Positions 45,388-54,432 of a stretch of DNA of 64,000 bases are shown one piece after another. Numbering within the stretch: position 1 is the stretch's first letter; each line of letters starts with the position of its first letter. The stretch comes from Jiella sonneratiae. GTDB taxonomy: Bacteria > Pseudomonadota > Alphaproteobacteria > Rhizobiales > Rhizobiaceae. The notes under the pieces were generated by a model. That model had not been told where the DNA came from and did no database searches. It was given only the letters and a program-made list of their open reading frames with translations. Made by a program: the position numbers and the translations under genes. The stretch is taken from NCBI RefSeq assembly GCF_017353515.1, contig NZ_JAFMPY010000006.1:62001-126000 (forward strand), given 5' to 3'.

Positions 45388-46065
45388 ATGGCGACCGAGA
45401 TTTCGCGCGGCGAGGCGGCCTATCGCAAGCTGAAGGAGGCGATCCAGGACGGCACGCTGCCGCCGGGAACGCGCATCCGCGAGATCGAGATCGCCGAGCG
45501 CTTCCATGTGAGCCGGACCCCGGCGCGCGACGCGATCCGCCGGCTCGAATCGGACGGGCTGATCTCCTTCGTCCCCCGCCAGGGCGCGGTGGTCTCCAAG
45601 CTCGACCACCAGGAGACGATGGAGCTCTACGACCTGCGCGAGGTGCTGGAAGGCTCGGCCGCCGCCTTCGCCGCCCGCCACGCCTCGGAAGCCGAGATCG
45701 AGGAGCTGCGCGAACTCGTCGGTTCGGAAGAGGCGATCAAGGACAATCCGGCGAGGCTCGCGGACCTCAACCGGCTGTTCCACTCGGTGCTCTACCGGGC
45801 GGCGCACAACCGCTATCTCGAGCGGTCGCTGATCGGCCTGCGCGATTCCATGGCGCTGCTCGGCGGGACCAGCCTGAGGGTGCCCGGACGCTACGAGACG
45901 GCGCATCGCGAGCATGGGGCGATCATCGCCGCCATCGCCGAGCGGGATTCGGCCGCCGCCGAGACCGCCGCGCGCGGCCACATCCGCCAGGCGCAGAGGG
46001 CGCGGCTGAAGATGATGCGCGAGGATCTGTTGGCCGGAGAGCCGGGCCGGGACGACGGCGAATGA
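45388..46065 (+). CDS. GntR-family (FadR/FCD type) transcriptional regulator
   Basis: A 225-residue regulator. The winged helix at about 8-75 reads AYRKLKEAIQDGTLPPGTRI and VSRTPARDAIRRLESDGL. The FCD effector domain (about 80-215) has the D..LF H.. H metal-type residues (DLNRLFHSVLYRAAHNR, REHGAIIAAIAERD). ATG 45388 follows GGGAGGGACGGG. It may govern tcuBA, the flavoprotein operon downstream, or both; Salmonella uses a LysR protein for tcu, so this is a different arrangement. Confidence 0.88.
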   Translation: MATEISRGEAAYRKLKEAIQDGTLPPGTRIREIEIAERFHVSRTPARDAIRRLESDGLISFVPRQGAVVSKLDHQETMELYDLREVLEGSAAAFAARHASEAEIEELRELVGSEEAIKDNPARLADLNRLFHSVLYRAAHNRYLERSLIGLRDSMALLGGTSLRVPGRYETAHREHGAIIAAIAERDSAAAETAARGHIRQAQRARLKMMREDLLAGEPGRDDGE

Positions 46066-46082
46066 GATGACAGTTTCTCCTG

Positions 46083-46107
46083 CATTGTCGGAACCGATTT
46101 GACAATG
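46083..46107. promoter_or_regulatory. Operator-like inverted repeat upstream of the flavoprotein gene
   Basis: CATTGTC and GACAATG form a perfect 7-base inverted repeat around an 11-base centre. The right half overlaps a TTGACA -35-like element at 46099-46104. A repressor bound here would block the flavoprotein-ThDP-cupin operon. Confidence 0.5.
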
Positions 46108-46190
46108 TCGCAATCATCGCCTCTCCTGTGGCCGATGGAAGACGCCGGAGCCTGTGCGCGTCGGTGCAGCGTGGAGCAGGGGAGAACGGA

Positions 46191-47903
46191 TTGCCGCCAC
46201 GAGAACCGGAGCGGGATGGCCCGTGCGACCTTCTGGTCCTCGGCAGCGGCGCGGCCGGCCTGACGGCGGCGCTGACGGCAGCGCTCGCCGGCCTCAAGGT
46301 GGTGGTTCTCGAACACCAGCCCCTCTTCGGCGGAACCAGCGCACGCTCCTCCGGCACCGTGTGGATTCCGGACAGCTCCTATCTTCGCGAGGCCGGCGTC
46401 ACCGACGACCGCGCGGCGGCCGAGCGTTATCTCGACGCGCTGGTCGGAGTGCGGGGCGATGCCGCGATGTGGCGCGCCTTTCTCGACCTCGCGCCGAAGA
46501 TGGCGGCGGATCTGCGCGACCGCGCCGGCATCGGCTTCCGGCCCTTCATGAGCGCCGCCGATTACCGCCAGGACTGTCCGGGCGCCGCGCCCGGCGGCCG
46601 GGCGCTCGAGCCGCTCGCCTTCGACGGCCGGACGCTCGGCGACGATTTCTCGCGTCTCGCCCCGCCGATCCCGGAGCTCATGCTGTTCGGCGGCATGATG
46701 GTGACGCGGAGCGAGGCGGCCGAGCTGCTGCGCGCCGACCGCTCGCCGCGCGCCGCGCTGAAGGCCGCCCGGCTTCTCGCCCACTATGCGCGCGACCGGA
46801 TCAGCCATTCCCGCGGAACGCGGCTGGTGATGGGCAATGCTCTCGTGGCGCGGCTCTCCAAGGCGTGCCGGGATCGCGGCGTCGACCTTTGGACCGGCAT
46901 CCGCACCATCCGCCTCGTCCGCGACGGCCGCGGCGTTTCCGGGGTCGAGGTGGAAAGGGACGGCGGATCGCGGCTGCTTTCGGCGGCTCGCGGCGTGGTG
47001 CTCGCCGGCGGCGGCTTTCCGGCGGACGCCGGCTGGCGGGCCCGCGAACTGCCGTCGCCGGTTGCCGAACACACGCCCGCCGCGCCCGGCGCCGACGGTT
47101 CGACCATCTCCCTGGCGCTCGAAATCGGCGCGGCCCTCGGACCGTCCGGCCGCGACAACGCCCTGTGGTTTCCGAGCTCCATCGCGACGCGCCCCGACGG
47201 CTCGACGGCGGTCTATCCGCATATCGTGCTCGACCGGCCGAAGCCCGGCGTGATCGCCGTCGACGGCTCGGGCGAGCGTTTCGTCGACGAGGCGGTCTCC
47301 TATCACGAGTTCGTGCGGGCGATGTATCGCAGAAACGCCGAAGTCCCGGCGATCCCGGCCTGGCTGATCTGCGACCGCCCCTTCATCCGGACATACGGGC
47401 TCGGCCTCATCCGGCCGCGCACGCCGAGCCTGAGGAAATACGTGGCGAACGGCTATCTCACCGAGGCCGCCTCGCTCGGCGAACTCGCCGGAAAGATCGG
47501 TGTCGCAGCCGAGAGGCTGCAGGCGACGGTGGCGCGCTTCAACGGCTTCGCCCGCACCGGCGTCGACGCGGATTTCGGCCGCGGCACCGGCGCCTACGAG
47601 CGCGGCAACGGCGATCCGGCGCACGGGCCGAACCCCTGTCTCGGGCCGATCGAAACGGCGCCGTTCTATGCGCTGGCGCTATGGCCGACGCCGCTCGGCA
47701 CCAGCCGCGGCCTTCTGGCCGACCGGGACGCCCGCGTTCTGGACAAGAACGGGAGAGCGATCCCCGGCCTCTATGTCTGCGGCAACGACATGCAGTCCGC
47801 CTTCGGCGGCGAATATCCGGGCGCCGGCGCGCAGCTCGGCCAGGGAATGGCGTTCGGCTGGGCGGCTGGCCGGCACGCGGCGGGCGTCAACGCCGAGGGC
47901 TGA
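46191..47903 (+). CDS. FAD-dependent oxidoreductase (KstD/fumarate-reductase-like flavoprotein)
   Basis: A 570-residue flavoprotein: LLVLGSGAAGLTAALTAALAG near the start, GGTSARSSGTVWIP as in 3-ketosteroid-delta1-dehydrogenase relatives, and the C-terminal GLYVCGNDMQSAFGGEYPGA FAD segment. The family removes hydrogens from C-C bonds of diverse substrates; this one's substrate is unknown. The start is TTG 46191 behind GCAGGGGAGAACGGA. It is the first gene of an operon with a ThDP enzyme and a cupin. Confidence 0.8.
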   Translation: MPPREPERDGPCDLLVLGSGAAGLTAALTAALAGLKVVVLEHQPLFGGTSARSSGTVWIPDSSYLREAGVTDDRAAAERYLDALVGVRGDAAMWRAFLDLAPKMAADLRDRAGIGFRPFMSAADYRQDCPGAAPGGRALEPLAFDGRTLGDDFSRLAPPIPELMLFGGMMVTRSEAAELLRADRSPRAALKAARLLAHYARDRISHSRGTRLVMGNALVARLSKACRDRGVDLWTGIRTIRLVRDGRGVSGVEVERDGGSRLLSAARGVVLAGGGFPADAGWRARELPSPVAEHTPAAPGADGSTISLALEIGAALGPSGRDNALWFPSSIATRPDGSTAVYPHIVLDRPKPGVIAVDGSGERFVDEAVSYHEFVRAMYRRNAEVPAIPAWLICDRPFIRTYGLGLIRPRTPSLRKYVANGYLTEAASLGELAGKIGVAAERLQATVARFNGFARTGVDADFGRGTGAYERGNGDPAHGPNPCLGPIETAPFYALALWPTPLGTSRGLLADRDARVLDKNGRAIPGLYVCGNDMQSAFGGEYPGAGAQLGQGMAFGWAAGRHAAGVNAEG

Positions 47904-47943
47904 CGCTGCCAAGGGTTTTCAACATGGTCGACGGGAGTGCGAC

Positions 47944-49731
47944 ATGACGGTGAAGAAGGGCGGCGACCTCATCGCCGAGTTCCTGGTCAGGGAGAAGATC
48001 CCGTATGTCTTCGGGATCTGCGGCCACGGCAATGTCGGGCTTCTGGATTCGCTCTACGACGTGAAGGACGAGGTCAAGCTCGTCTCGCCCCGCCACGAGC
48101 AGACGGCCGCCCACATGGCCGACGGCTTCTTCCGGGTGAGCCACCGCCCGGCCGCGACGCTCACCTCGACCGGGCCGGGCTCGGCCAACCTGATCATGGG
48201 GCTTGCCGTCGCCCAGACCGATTCCTCGGCGGTTCTCTCGATCACCGCCAACGTTCCGACCTCGCAGTTCAACCGCGGCCCGTTCCAGGAGCTCAACCAG
48301 CACCATCAGGCCGACTTCAACAACGTCATCAAGCCGGTGGTGAAGCGCTCCTTCCAGCCGACGCGGGTGGAGATGCTGCCGCTCGCCATGCGCCAGGCGG
48401 CGACCACCATGACGACAGGCCGGCCCGGCCCGGTCAATCTCGACATCCCCTACAACCTCTTCGTCGAGAGCGCCGAGGTGAGCGAGGAGCCCGCCTGGGA
48501 CGGCTATCTCTCGCGCCGCAGCGGCGCCAGCGAGGCGGACGTCGCACGCACGGTCGACTGGCTGCTCGAGGCCGAGCGGCCGGTGATCTTCGTCGGTCAC
48601 GGCATGACCCTGTCCGAGGCCGGGGCGGAGCTGACCGAACTCGCGCAGCGCCTGTCGATCCCGGTCATTTCCTCGCCGAACGGCATGGGCACGATCGACA
48701 TGCGCGACGAGCTCTCGCTCGGCTTCATCGGCCGCAACGGCGCCTATCAGGCCAATCAGGCGGGTCGCCATGCCGACCTCGTCGTCGCCATCGGCGCGCG
48801 CTTCGACGATCGTTCCGCCTCCTCCTGGAAGCCGGGCTATTCCTGGAACTTCCCGTCGACGCGGCTCGTCCATGTCGACCTCGACCATGGCGAGCTCGGC
48901 CGCAACTACGCGCCGGATCTCGCGATCCTCGCCGACGCCAAGGCCTTCATCCGCCAGCTCTTGTCGGAGCTGGACCGGCGCGGGGCGGGCGGTGCGCCGC
49001 GGCTCGAGGCCTGGCGGGCGGACATCGCGGGCTGGCGCAAGGAATGGGCGGACTTCATCCGCCCCGGCTTCGAGACGCACAGCCAGCCGATCCGCCCGGA
49101 GCGGATCGTCGCCGACTGTCGCAAGGTGCTGCCGGACGATGCGATCATCACCCTCGATTCGGGCATCCACCACAACTGGTTCATGCAGTTCTGGGAGGCG
49201 CGCCGGCCGCAGTCGATGCTCAACACCTGGGGCTATTCCGGCATGGGCTTCGGGCCGAGCTCGGCGCTCGGCGCCAAGCTCGCCGCTCCCGACCGGCCGG
49301 TGGTCTCGATCTGCGGCGACGGCGGCTTCACCATGGTGCCGCATGTCCTGTGCACGGCCGTCGAATACGACATCGCGGTCGTCTGGGTGGTCTGGAACAA
49401 CTTTGCCTGGGCGGCGATCCGCGACCTGCAATATGCCTATTTCGACGGCCGCGAATACGGCACGGGCTTCTACCAGGGCCCGAACCGCGAGCCTTACAAT
49501 CCCGATTTCGCGATGTGGGCGAAGGCGGCCGGCGTCGCGTCGTGGACGGTGACCCGGTCGCAGGACTTCGCCGGCGTCCTCGAACAGGCGGTGGCGTCGA
49601 ACCGGCCGGCGCTGATCGACGTCCATGTCGACGCCAACATCCGCCCGCCGGCCACCGGCGCCTGGGAACTGCCGCCGATCCCGCCGAAGGAGCCGGCCTT
49701 CGGTGCGCCCTGGCGCCCGGACGGACGCTGA
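47944..49731 (+). CDS. Thiamine-diphosphate-dependent enzyme (acetolactate-synthase-like)
   Basis: A 595-residue three-domain ThDP enzyme. The catalytic glutamate is E52 in SPRHEQTAAHMADG, and the ThDP-Mg motif starts at G458-D459-G460 and ends NN about 28 residues on. The middle domain has the FVGHGMTLSEAGAELTELAQ nucleotide-fold pattern. It is not the biosynthetic IlvB, since no small subunit is encoded and the flanking genes are catabolic. A carboligase or 2-oxoacid decarboxylase acting on a product of the flavoprotein is a reasonable inference. Confidence 0.8.
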   Translation: MTVKKGGDLIAEFLVREKIPYVFGICGHGNVGLLDSLYDVKDEVKLVSPRHEQTAAHMADGFFRVSHRPAATLTSTGPGSANLIMGLAVAQTDSSAVLSITANVPTSQFNRGPFQELNQHHQADFNNVIKPVVKRSFQPTRVEMLPLAMRQAATTMTTGRPGPVNLDIPYNLFVESAEVSEEPAWDGYLSRRSGASEADVARTVDWLLEAERPVIFVGHGMTLSEAGAELTELAQRLSIPVISSPNGMGTIDMRDELSLGFIGRNGAYQANQAGRHADLVVAIGARFDDRSASSWKPGYSWNFPSTRLVHVDLDHGELGRNYAPDLAILADAKAFIRQLLSELDRRGAGGAPRLEAWRADIAGWRKEWADFIRPGFETHSQPIRPERIVADCRKVLPDDAIITLDSGIHHNWFMQFWEARRPQSMLNTWGYSGMGFGPSSALGAKLAAPDRPVVSICGDGGFTMVPHVLCTAVEYDIAVVWVVWNNFAWAAIRDLQYAYFDGREYGTGFYQGPNREPYNPDFAMWAKAAGVASWTVTRSQDFAGVLEQAVASNRPALIDVHVDANIRPPATGAWELPPIPPKEPAFGAPWRPDGR

Positions 49732-49762
49732 CGCAACGAACGAGACCGCAAGGAGAGACATC

Positions 49763-50131
49763 ATGAGCGACGACTACAAGTCCGGCATCCGCAACATCGC
49801 CGAAGAGCCCTGGCGGCAGTTTCCCAACCATTTCGGCAGTGCGCTGTCGAAGGCGCTTGTGCATCCGGAGACCACGGGATCGCGGCAGATCGACTATCGG
49901 ATCTCGACCTACCAGCCGATGGCCTATGTCGAGCGGCATGCGCACAAGGTGCAGGAACAGGTCTATCACGTGCTGGACGGCGAGGGACTGATGGAAATCG
50001 GCGACGAGAAGCGCGTCGTGCGCCGCAACGACGTCGTCTTCATCACGCCCGGCACCTTCCACTCGATCGAGAACACCGGGCTAGGCGACCTGACCTTCAT
50101 CGTCGTGACGACGCCGGTGAAGGACGAATAG
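49763..50131 (+). CDS. Cupin-domain protein
   Basis: A 122-residue single cupin. Motif 1 reads ERHAHKVQEQVYHVLDGEG and motif 2 FITPGTFHSIENTG, with histidines placed for metal binding. It could be an isomerase, dioxygenase-like or sensing protein. ATG 49763 follows AAGGAGAGACATC. It lies 31 bases after the ThDP gene and 9 before the IclR gene. Confidence 0.82.
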   Translation: MSDDYKSGIRNIAEEPWRQFPNHFGSALSKALVHPETTGSRQIDYRISTYQPMAYVERHAHKVQEQVYHVLDGEGLMEIGDEKRVVRRNDVVFITPGTFHSIENTGLGDLTFIVVTTPVKDE

Positions 50132-50140
50132 GGGCGAAAA

Positions 50141-51004
50141 ATGCCGAGAATCCGCAAGGCGGCCGCCGCCGGGGCAGGGGAGGACGCGGTCACGACCGGC
50201 CGCCCGCCCGCCGCCCCGGCGGCTTCGGGGCGGAGCGGCGGCATCCAGTCGCTGGTGCGGGCCGGCGCCATTCTCGACACCGTCGCCCGGCATCCGGGCG
50301 GAATCGCGCTCGCCGATCTCAGCGCCGCCGTCGGGCTCCACACCAGCACGGCCTTCGCCCTGATCCAGACCCTCGTCGCCCTCGGCTACATCGACCAGGG
50401 CGAGCGGGACCGGCGCTACCGGGTCGGCAGCCGGCTTTTCGCGATCGCGGCGGGCGCGCTCGACGAGGCGGCGCTGCTCAACCTCGCTTCGCCGGTCCTC
50501 GCCGATCTCAGCGCGGCGACCGGCGAAGCCTCGCATCTCGCGGTCCGCTCCGGACGCGACATCGTCGTCGTCGCCCGCAAGGCGGCGACCGGCCTCCTGC
50601 AGCTTTCCGACCGCGGCGGCGCCGTCAGGCCGGCGCATGCGACGGCGATCGGCAAGGTGCTCCTGTCGGCGATGCCCGAAGAAGATTTCGAACGGCTGCT
50701 GCCGACGCTGAGCCTCGAGCGGTTCACGCCCGACACCATCACCGAACCGGAGGCGCTGCGCCGGGAGATCGCCGCGATCCGGGCGAGCGGGATCGCTCAC
50801 GACCGCCGCGAGCTCGACCCGGACGTCTCCTGCATCGCGATGCTGGTCCATGATTTCGCCGGCCGGCCGCTCGCCGCGATCGGCGTTTCCGGTCCGATCT
50901 GGCGGATGGCCGCCCATCTCCAGGAGCGCTCCGACCAGCTTCGCGCCGCGGCGCGCCGGCTGTCGGCGGCGCTGGGTCATGCCGACCGCGACGGCGCCTC
51001 CTGA
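50141..51004 (+). CDS. IclR-family transcriptional regulator
   Basis: A 287-residue regulator. A 25-residue Ala/Pro-rich head precedes a winged helix at about 30-95 (GIALADLSAAVGLHTSTAFALIQTL). The IclR effector domain follows (about 105-280), with RPAHATAIGKVLLSAMPEEDFERLLP and DVSCIAMLVHDFAGRPLAAIGVSGP. It is the last gene of the flavoprotein-ThDP-cupin operon and probably regulates it. Its 3' end overlaps the convergent LysR gene by 28 bases. Confidence 0.88.
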   Translation: MPRIRKAAAAGAGEDAVTTGRPPAAPAASGRSGGIQSLVRAGAILDTVARHPGGIALADLSAAVGLHTSTAFALIQTLVALGYIDQGERDRRYRVGSRLFAIAAGALDEAALLNLASPVLADLSAATGEASHLAVRSGRDIVVVARKAATGLLQLSDRGGAVRPAHATAIGKVLLSAMPEEDFERLLPTLSLERFTPDTITEPEALRREIAAIRASGIAHDRRELDPDVSCIAMLVHDFAGRPLAAIGVSGPIWRMAAHLQERSDQLRAAARRLSAALGHADRDGAS

Positions 51005-51996
51005 GGGGCGGGTGCAGGCTTTGCCTTCGCCGCGCCGCCGCGCCGGGCGGGCGGCGTGGCGGTGATGCTGTCGAAGCCTGCCCAGACGCGGCTTGCCACC
51101 AGTTCGCGCGCCGCCGCCTTCAGTTCGTCCGCGACGACGGCCGCAGCCGGCGTCATCCGGCCGGCGGGCAGCGAATAGAGGAAGTTGCGGCGGCGGAACC
51201 TCGCATCGGAAAACGACAGGTGCCGCCATTGGCGGCCCCGCGCACCCTCGTGCATGATCGCGCCCATCGGCTTGATGGTGGCGCCGATGCCGTCGAAGAC
51301 GCTGTTCATCAGAAGCGACAGCGAGTCGATCTCGGCGACGACGTCGGTCGGCAGGCCGCGGTTCTCGAATTCCGAAGCGATCCGCTGGCGCAGCCCGTGC
51401 GAGGCCGTCGGCAGGATCAGCGGCAGCATCGAGGCTTCCGCGATGGTGATCGTCTCGCGATCCGGCGGGACGAGATCGCTGTGCCGCGGCAGCATCAGGA
51501 AGAGCTCTTCCTCCAGGAGCGGCTCGACGACCATGTCCCGCGCCGCGTCGTTGCTGAACAGGATCGCGAGGTCGAGCTGGCCGAGCCGGAAGAGCTGCCC
51601 GATGTGGCCGCTCATGCCCTCGACGACGTTGAGCAGGATGCTCGGATAGGCGTCGCGGATGCGGCGCACCAGCGACAGGCCGATGGCGGAGACCGTCGTC
51701 GCCGGCAGGCCGACCGCGACCATGCCCTGCACCGCGCCCGCCTCGCTGCGTGCGATCGACAGCGACTGGTCGAGCTGGCGGAGCATGAAGCGCGCGTGGT
51801 GGTAGAGCGCCATGCCGTTGCGGGTCGGCGAGATGCCCTTCGACGAGCGGTTCAGAAGCGGCTTGCCCACTTCGCCTTCGAGCTTGGCCAGCTGCTGGCT
51901 GAGAGCGGGCTGCGCGATCAGAAGCTGCCGCGATGCCTTGGACAGGCTCCCGGCTTCGACGATCTGCACGAAATAGCGGAGTTGGCGGATGTCCAT
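50977..51996 (-). CDS. LysR-family transcriptional regulator
   Basis: A 339-residue regulator. The helix-turn-helix lies at about 3-62 (QLRYFVQIVEAGSLSKASRQ, AQPALSQQLAKLEGEVG) and the effector domain spans about 90-300. The C-terminus is an Ala/Pro/Lys-rich tail of about 25 residues overlapping the IclR gene. ATG 51996 is chosen because the HTH begins there; ATG 52023 adds nine residues. It is divergent from the Liv-type importer operon and probably controls it. Confidence 0.88.
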   Translation of the reverse strand: MDIRQLRYFVQIVEAGSLSKASRQLLIAQPALSQQLAKLEGEVGKPLLNRSSKGISPTRNGMALYHHARFMLRQLDQSLSIARSEAGAVQGMVAVGLPATTVSAIGLSLVRRIRDAYPSILLNVVEGMSGHIGQLFRLGQLDLAILFSNDAARDMVVEPLLEEELFLMLPRHSDLVPPDRETITIAEASMLPLILPTASHGLRQRIASEFENRGLPTDVVAEIDSLSLLMNSVFDGIGATIKPMGAIMHEGARGRQWRHLSFSDARFRRRNFLYSLPAGRMTPAAAVVADELKAAARELVASRVWAGFDSITATPPARRGGAAKAKPAPAPQEAPSRSA

Positions 51997-52034
51997 CGCC
52001 CATCTGAGCGCGTTTCTGGCCATACGTCCAGCTT

Positions 52035-52051
52035 ATAGCCATTCTCGCTAT
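52035..52051. promoter_or_regulatory. LysR-type operator candidate
   Basis: ATAGC and GCTAT are inverted around seven bases, within the 171-base space between the divergent LysR and binding-protein genes. The A/T-rich halves and spacing fit a LysR recognition site. Confidence 0.45.
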
Positions 52052-52167
52052 TTCGTATTTTCGCTTCGCCTCTGCGCCTCCTAGTCTGGCGCCACCTGGT
52101 CGATCGCCGGGCCGGAGGCGGCGCGACCGGGCAAGAAAAGAGCCACCATCGATCTGGGAGGAGAGAT

Positions 52168-53439
52168 ATGGACAAGTGGAATTCGAGCGCCGGGCCGAGC
52201 CCGGACGTCAATCGCCGGACCGCCCTGCGGCTCGGCGCGGGAATTGCCGCGACGACGGTTCTCGGCATGCCCTCGATCGTCCGCGCGCAGTCGACCGACG
52301 CCATCACCATCGGCCATCTGACGCCGTTGACCGGCTTTCTCGGAGCCCTGGGCGACTATGCCGTGCTCGGCATCAAGATGGCGGCGGAGGAGATCAACGC
52401 CGCCGGCGGCGTCATGGGACGCCAGATCCAGGTCAATTCCGAAGATTCGATCAATCCGGACACCGCGGCGACCAAGGCCGAGCGCATGCTGACGCGCGAC
52501 GGCTCGGTGCTACTCCTCGGCGAGATCTCGTCGGCCTCGGCGCTGGCGATCTCCCAGGTCGCGGCGCGCAACAAGAAGCTGTTCCTCGCGACCGGTCCGC
52601 GGTCGGACACGCTGCGCGGCAAGAGCTGCAACCGCTATCTCTTCTGCAGTGACATTCCGAACACCGTGATGGTCAACGCCGTCGGCAGCGCCCTGAAGCG
52701 CGACGACATGGTGAAGGGCAGGAAGTTCTACACGCTGACCGCCGACTACGTGTTCGGCCACGACCTGCTGCGCGCCGCCAAGGACTTCTTCGAGCGCAAC
52801 GACGCCGAGCTGATCGGCGACGAGCTGGTCGCCACCGACGTCACCGACTTCAGCCCCTATCTCCTGAAGATCCGCCAGGCGCAGCCGGACATCGTCTGCT
52901 CGAATCTCGCCGGCAACCAGGTGACCAACCTCGTCAAGCAATACGCCGAATTCGGCATTCCCTTCCCGATCGTCGGCTTCAACCTCAACACCGCCGACGC
53001 CTGGGCCGCCGGGCCGGGCAATCTGAAGGGCACCTGGCCGACGGTCTGGTACCACACGCTCGACGTTCCCGCGTCGAAGGAGTTCGTCGACAAGTTCCAG
53101 AAGAAGTTCGGCAAGCTCCCCGAGAACCACGCCTGGATCGAATACGTCTCGCTGAAGCTCCTGGCCCAGGCGATGAACGAGGCGAAGTCGACCGACAGCG
53201 AGAAGCTCGTCGACTATCTGGAAAGCGGGGCGAAGTTCGACATCCTGAAGGCGCGCGAGGCCTATTTCCGGCCCTGGGACCACCAGCTCGTCCAGGAGGC
53301 CTATCCCTTCACGGTCAAGCCCGACGACCAGATGAAGGACGAGCAGGACATGATGGAACTCGGCGCCGCGGTTCCCGGCCCCGAGCAGCCGCTGGAATCG
53401 ATCTATCCGACCGAGGAGCAGAATCCCTGCCAACTGTGA
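52168..53439 (+). CDS. ABC transporter substrate-binding protein (Liv/urea-type) with Tat signal
   Basis: A 423-residue periplasmic protein. The signal has the twin-arginine pattern NRRTALRLGAGIAATTVLGM, cleaved near VRA-QST. The rest is a Leu/Ile/Val-type binding protein (ITIGHLTPLTGFLGALGDYAVLGIKMAAEEINAAGG). Its substrate is likely an organic acid or amide processed by the ALDH and SDR encoded downstream; this is inferred. It is the first gene of the importer operon. Confidence 0.88.
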   Translation: MDKWNSSAGPSPDVNRRTALRLGAGIAATTVLGMPSIVRAQSTDAITIGHLTPLTGFLGALGDYAVLGIKMAAEEINAAGGVMGRQIQVNSEDSINPDTAATKAERMLTRDGSVLLLGEISSASALAISQVAARNKKLFLATGPRSDTLRGKSCNRYLFCSDIPNTVMVNAVGSALKRDDMVKGRKFYTLTADYVFGHDLLRAAKDFFERNDAELIGDELVATDVTDFSPYLLKIRQAQPDIVCSNLAGNQVTNLVKQYAEFGIPFPIVGFNLNTADAWAAGPGNLKGTWPTVWYHTLDVPASKEFVDKFQKKFGKLPENHAWIEYVSLKLLAQAMNEAKSTDSEKLVDYLESGAKFDILKAREAYFRPWDHQLVQEAYPFTVKPDDQMKDEQDMMELGAAVPGPEQPLESIYPTEEQNPCQL

Positions 53440-53464
53440 CGCGCGCAGACCCGTGACGCGCGGA

Positions 53465-53491
53465 GGCCGCGGAACGGCACGTTCCGCGGCC
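53465..53491 (+). terminator. Perfect 12-bp hairpin between binding protein and permease genes
   Basis: GGCCGCGGAACG and CGTTCCGCGGCC pair completely around a GCA loop, with no U-tract. It starts 26 bases after the binding-protein stop and probably protects that mRNA or limits read-through into livH. Confidence 0.65.
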
Positions 53492-53553
53492 CGCCATAAG
53501 TGACCGCCGGGCGCCCGCCGCGCCCGCGCATCGTGCCAAGGCAGAACCCTAAA

Positions 53554-54432
53554 ATGCAGCTCATCTTCCTGTTGGAGCAGGTCGTCAACGGGCTCGTGCT
53601 CGGCGGCTACTACCTGCTGATCGCGCTCGGCCTGTCGCTGATCTTCAGCGTCGGCGGCATCGTCAATCTCGCCCACGGCGCCTTCTATGCCCTCGGCGCC
53701 TATCTGGCGGTGACGCTCGGCCACACGCTGGGCTTCGGCCCGGCGACGGTGGTCTCGCCGATCCTCGTCGCGGTCCTCGGCATCTTCTTCGAGCGCTTCA
53801 TCCTGCGCCGCTTCTACGAGGAAGATCCGATCCTCAGCCTGCTCGTCACCTTCGGCCTCGCCATGGTGGCGGAGCAGATCATCCGCATCGTCTGGGGGGC
53901 GGCGCCGCTGCCGGCGCGCATTCCCGAGGCGCTCAACGGCGCCGTCATCGTCGGCAACATGCTGTTTTCGAAATACCGGCTCATCCTCCTCGCGATCGTC
54001 GCGCTGGTGCTCGCGGCGCTCTGGCTGCTCCTGCACAAGACCGCCTTCGGCCGTGTCGTGCGGGCCGGCATCCAGCGCCCCGACATGGTCGCCGCGCTCG
54101 GCATCCGGCTGCAGCCCTACATGACCAGCATCGTCATGCTCGGCGTCGGCATGGCGGCCCTCGGCGGGGCGCTGTTCGCGCCGATCACCACGGTCCATCC
54201 GGCGATGGGGGCCGACATCATCACCGTCGCCTTCGTCGTGGTGATCATCGGCGGGCTCGGCAGCTTCTGGGGCGTCGTCCTGTCCGCCCTCCTCGTCGGC
54301 GTCGTGCGGGGCGTCACCATCCACTTCCTCCCGTCGGCCGGCGAAGCGTCGATGTATGTCCTGATGTTCCTGGTGCTGATCCTGCGTCCGCGGGGTCTCC
54401 TCGGCGAGCCGATCGAGAAGTTCGAGCTATGA
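53554..54432 (+). CDS. livH: Branched-chain-amino-acid-type ABC transporter permease (LivH)
   Basis: A 292-residue permease with about eight membrane helices and the family loop GLSLIFSVGGIVNLAHGAFYALGAYL near the start. The EAA-like loop AALGIRLQPYM follows at about 195. ATG 53554 sits four residues before the first helix; the in-frame reading from 53500 adds a basic tail without support. It overlaps the next gene by 4 bases (ATGA). Confidence 0.9.
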   Translation: MQLIFLLEQVVNGLVLGGYYLLIALGLSLIFSVGGIVNLAHGAFYALGAYLAVTLGHTLGFGPATVVSPILVAVLGIFFERFILRRFYEEDPILSLLVTFGLAMVAEQIIRIVWGAAPLPARIPEALNGAVIVGNMLFSKYRLILLAIVALVLAALWLLLHKTAFGRVVRAGIQRPDMVAALGIRLQPYMTSIVMLGVGMAALGGALFAPITTVHPAMGADIITVAFVVVIIGGLGSFWGVVLSALLVGVVRGVTIHFLPSAGEASMYVLMFLVLILRPRGLLGEPIEKFEL

